Both the position numbers and the translations under genes were made by a program. From Acidobacteriota bacterium (GTDB lineage Bacteria > Acidobacteriota > Vicinamibacteria > Vicinamibacterales > JACQTH01): a DNA stretch of 5,652 nucleotides. Of this stretch, positions 5,636 through 5,652 are shown in pieces. Positions within the stretch are counted from its first letter, which is position 1; each line of letters starts with the position of its first letter. Where the stretch lies: NCBI GenBank assembly GCA_016210935.1, contig JACQTH010000505.1:1-5652 (forward strand), given 5' to 3'. A model generated the notes under the pieces. That model was not told the origin of the DNA and searched no databases. It worked only from the letters and a program-made list of their open reading frames with translations.

Positions 5636-5652
5636 CGGCAGCCGGATCTTCC

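Overview
The window is GC-rich bacterial DNA with compact genes. It carries c-type cytochromes, a NosL-like lipoprotein, two textbook sigma-54 (-24/-12) promoter sequences and a very high density of palindromic intergenic repeats. Together these suggest an environmental Gram-negative bacterium, most likely an Acidobacteriota-type lineage. That assignment is an impression from protein style and repeat content, not a proof.

Layout. All genes but one are on the minus strand; read in that direction: sigma-54-type promoter (4632-4646); NosL-like lipoprotein (4543-3947); an 84-aa protein resembling the C-terminal dimerisation domain of glutamyl-tRNA reductase (3801-3547); a secreted monoheme cytochrome c (3506-3165); a 335-bp gap filled by a MITE-like inverted-repeat element (2859-3113); a three-TM NapC/NirT-type multiheme cytochrome (2829-1465); a gap with a second sigma-54-type promoter (1268-1282); a secreted 132-aa protein (1242-844); a Cys-rich 105-aa protein (809-492); an octamer palindrome (430-499); and the start of a membrane-anchored Cys-rich protein that runs off the left edge (415-1). 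On the plus strand a hemerythrin-like protein (5021-5491) is divergent from the NosL-like gene and is followed by a heptamer palindrome (5567-5635).

Function. The cytochromes, the NosL-like protein and the hemerythrin point to periplasmic electron transfer and metal, heme, O2 or NO handling. The two matching sigma-54 promoters suggest the minus-strand clusters are co-regulated through RpoN and an unseen enhancer-binding protein. No terminal reductase such as NosZ is present, so the substrate cannot be named.

The most unusual content is the repeats. A ~150-bp element occurs twice, once on each side of the mature NosL-like domain. One copy lies in frame inside the signal-peptide region. The other lies between the stop of that gene and the start of the next, where it appears to have pushed a Shine-Dalgarno away from its start codon. 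The terminal hairpins of the two copies differ by compensatory base changes. A second GC-rich repeat pair near the hemerythrin gene also shows a compensated stem change, and one copy has another palindrome nested in it. Two further palindromes share one design, four short direct units then four inverted units, but use unrelated unit sequences (8-mer and 7-mer).
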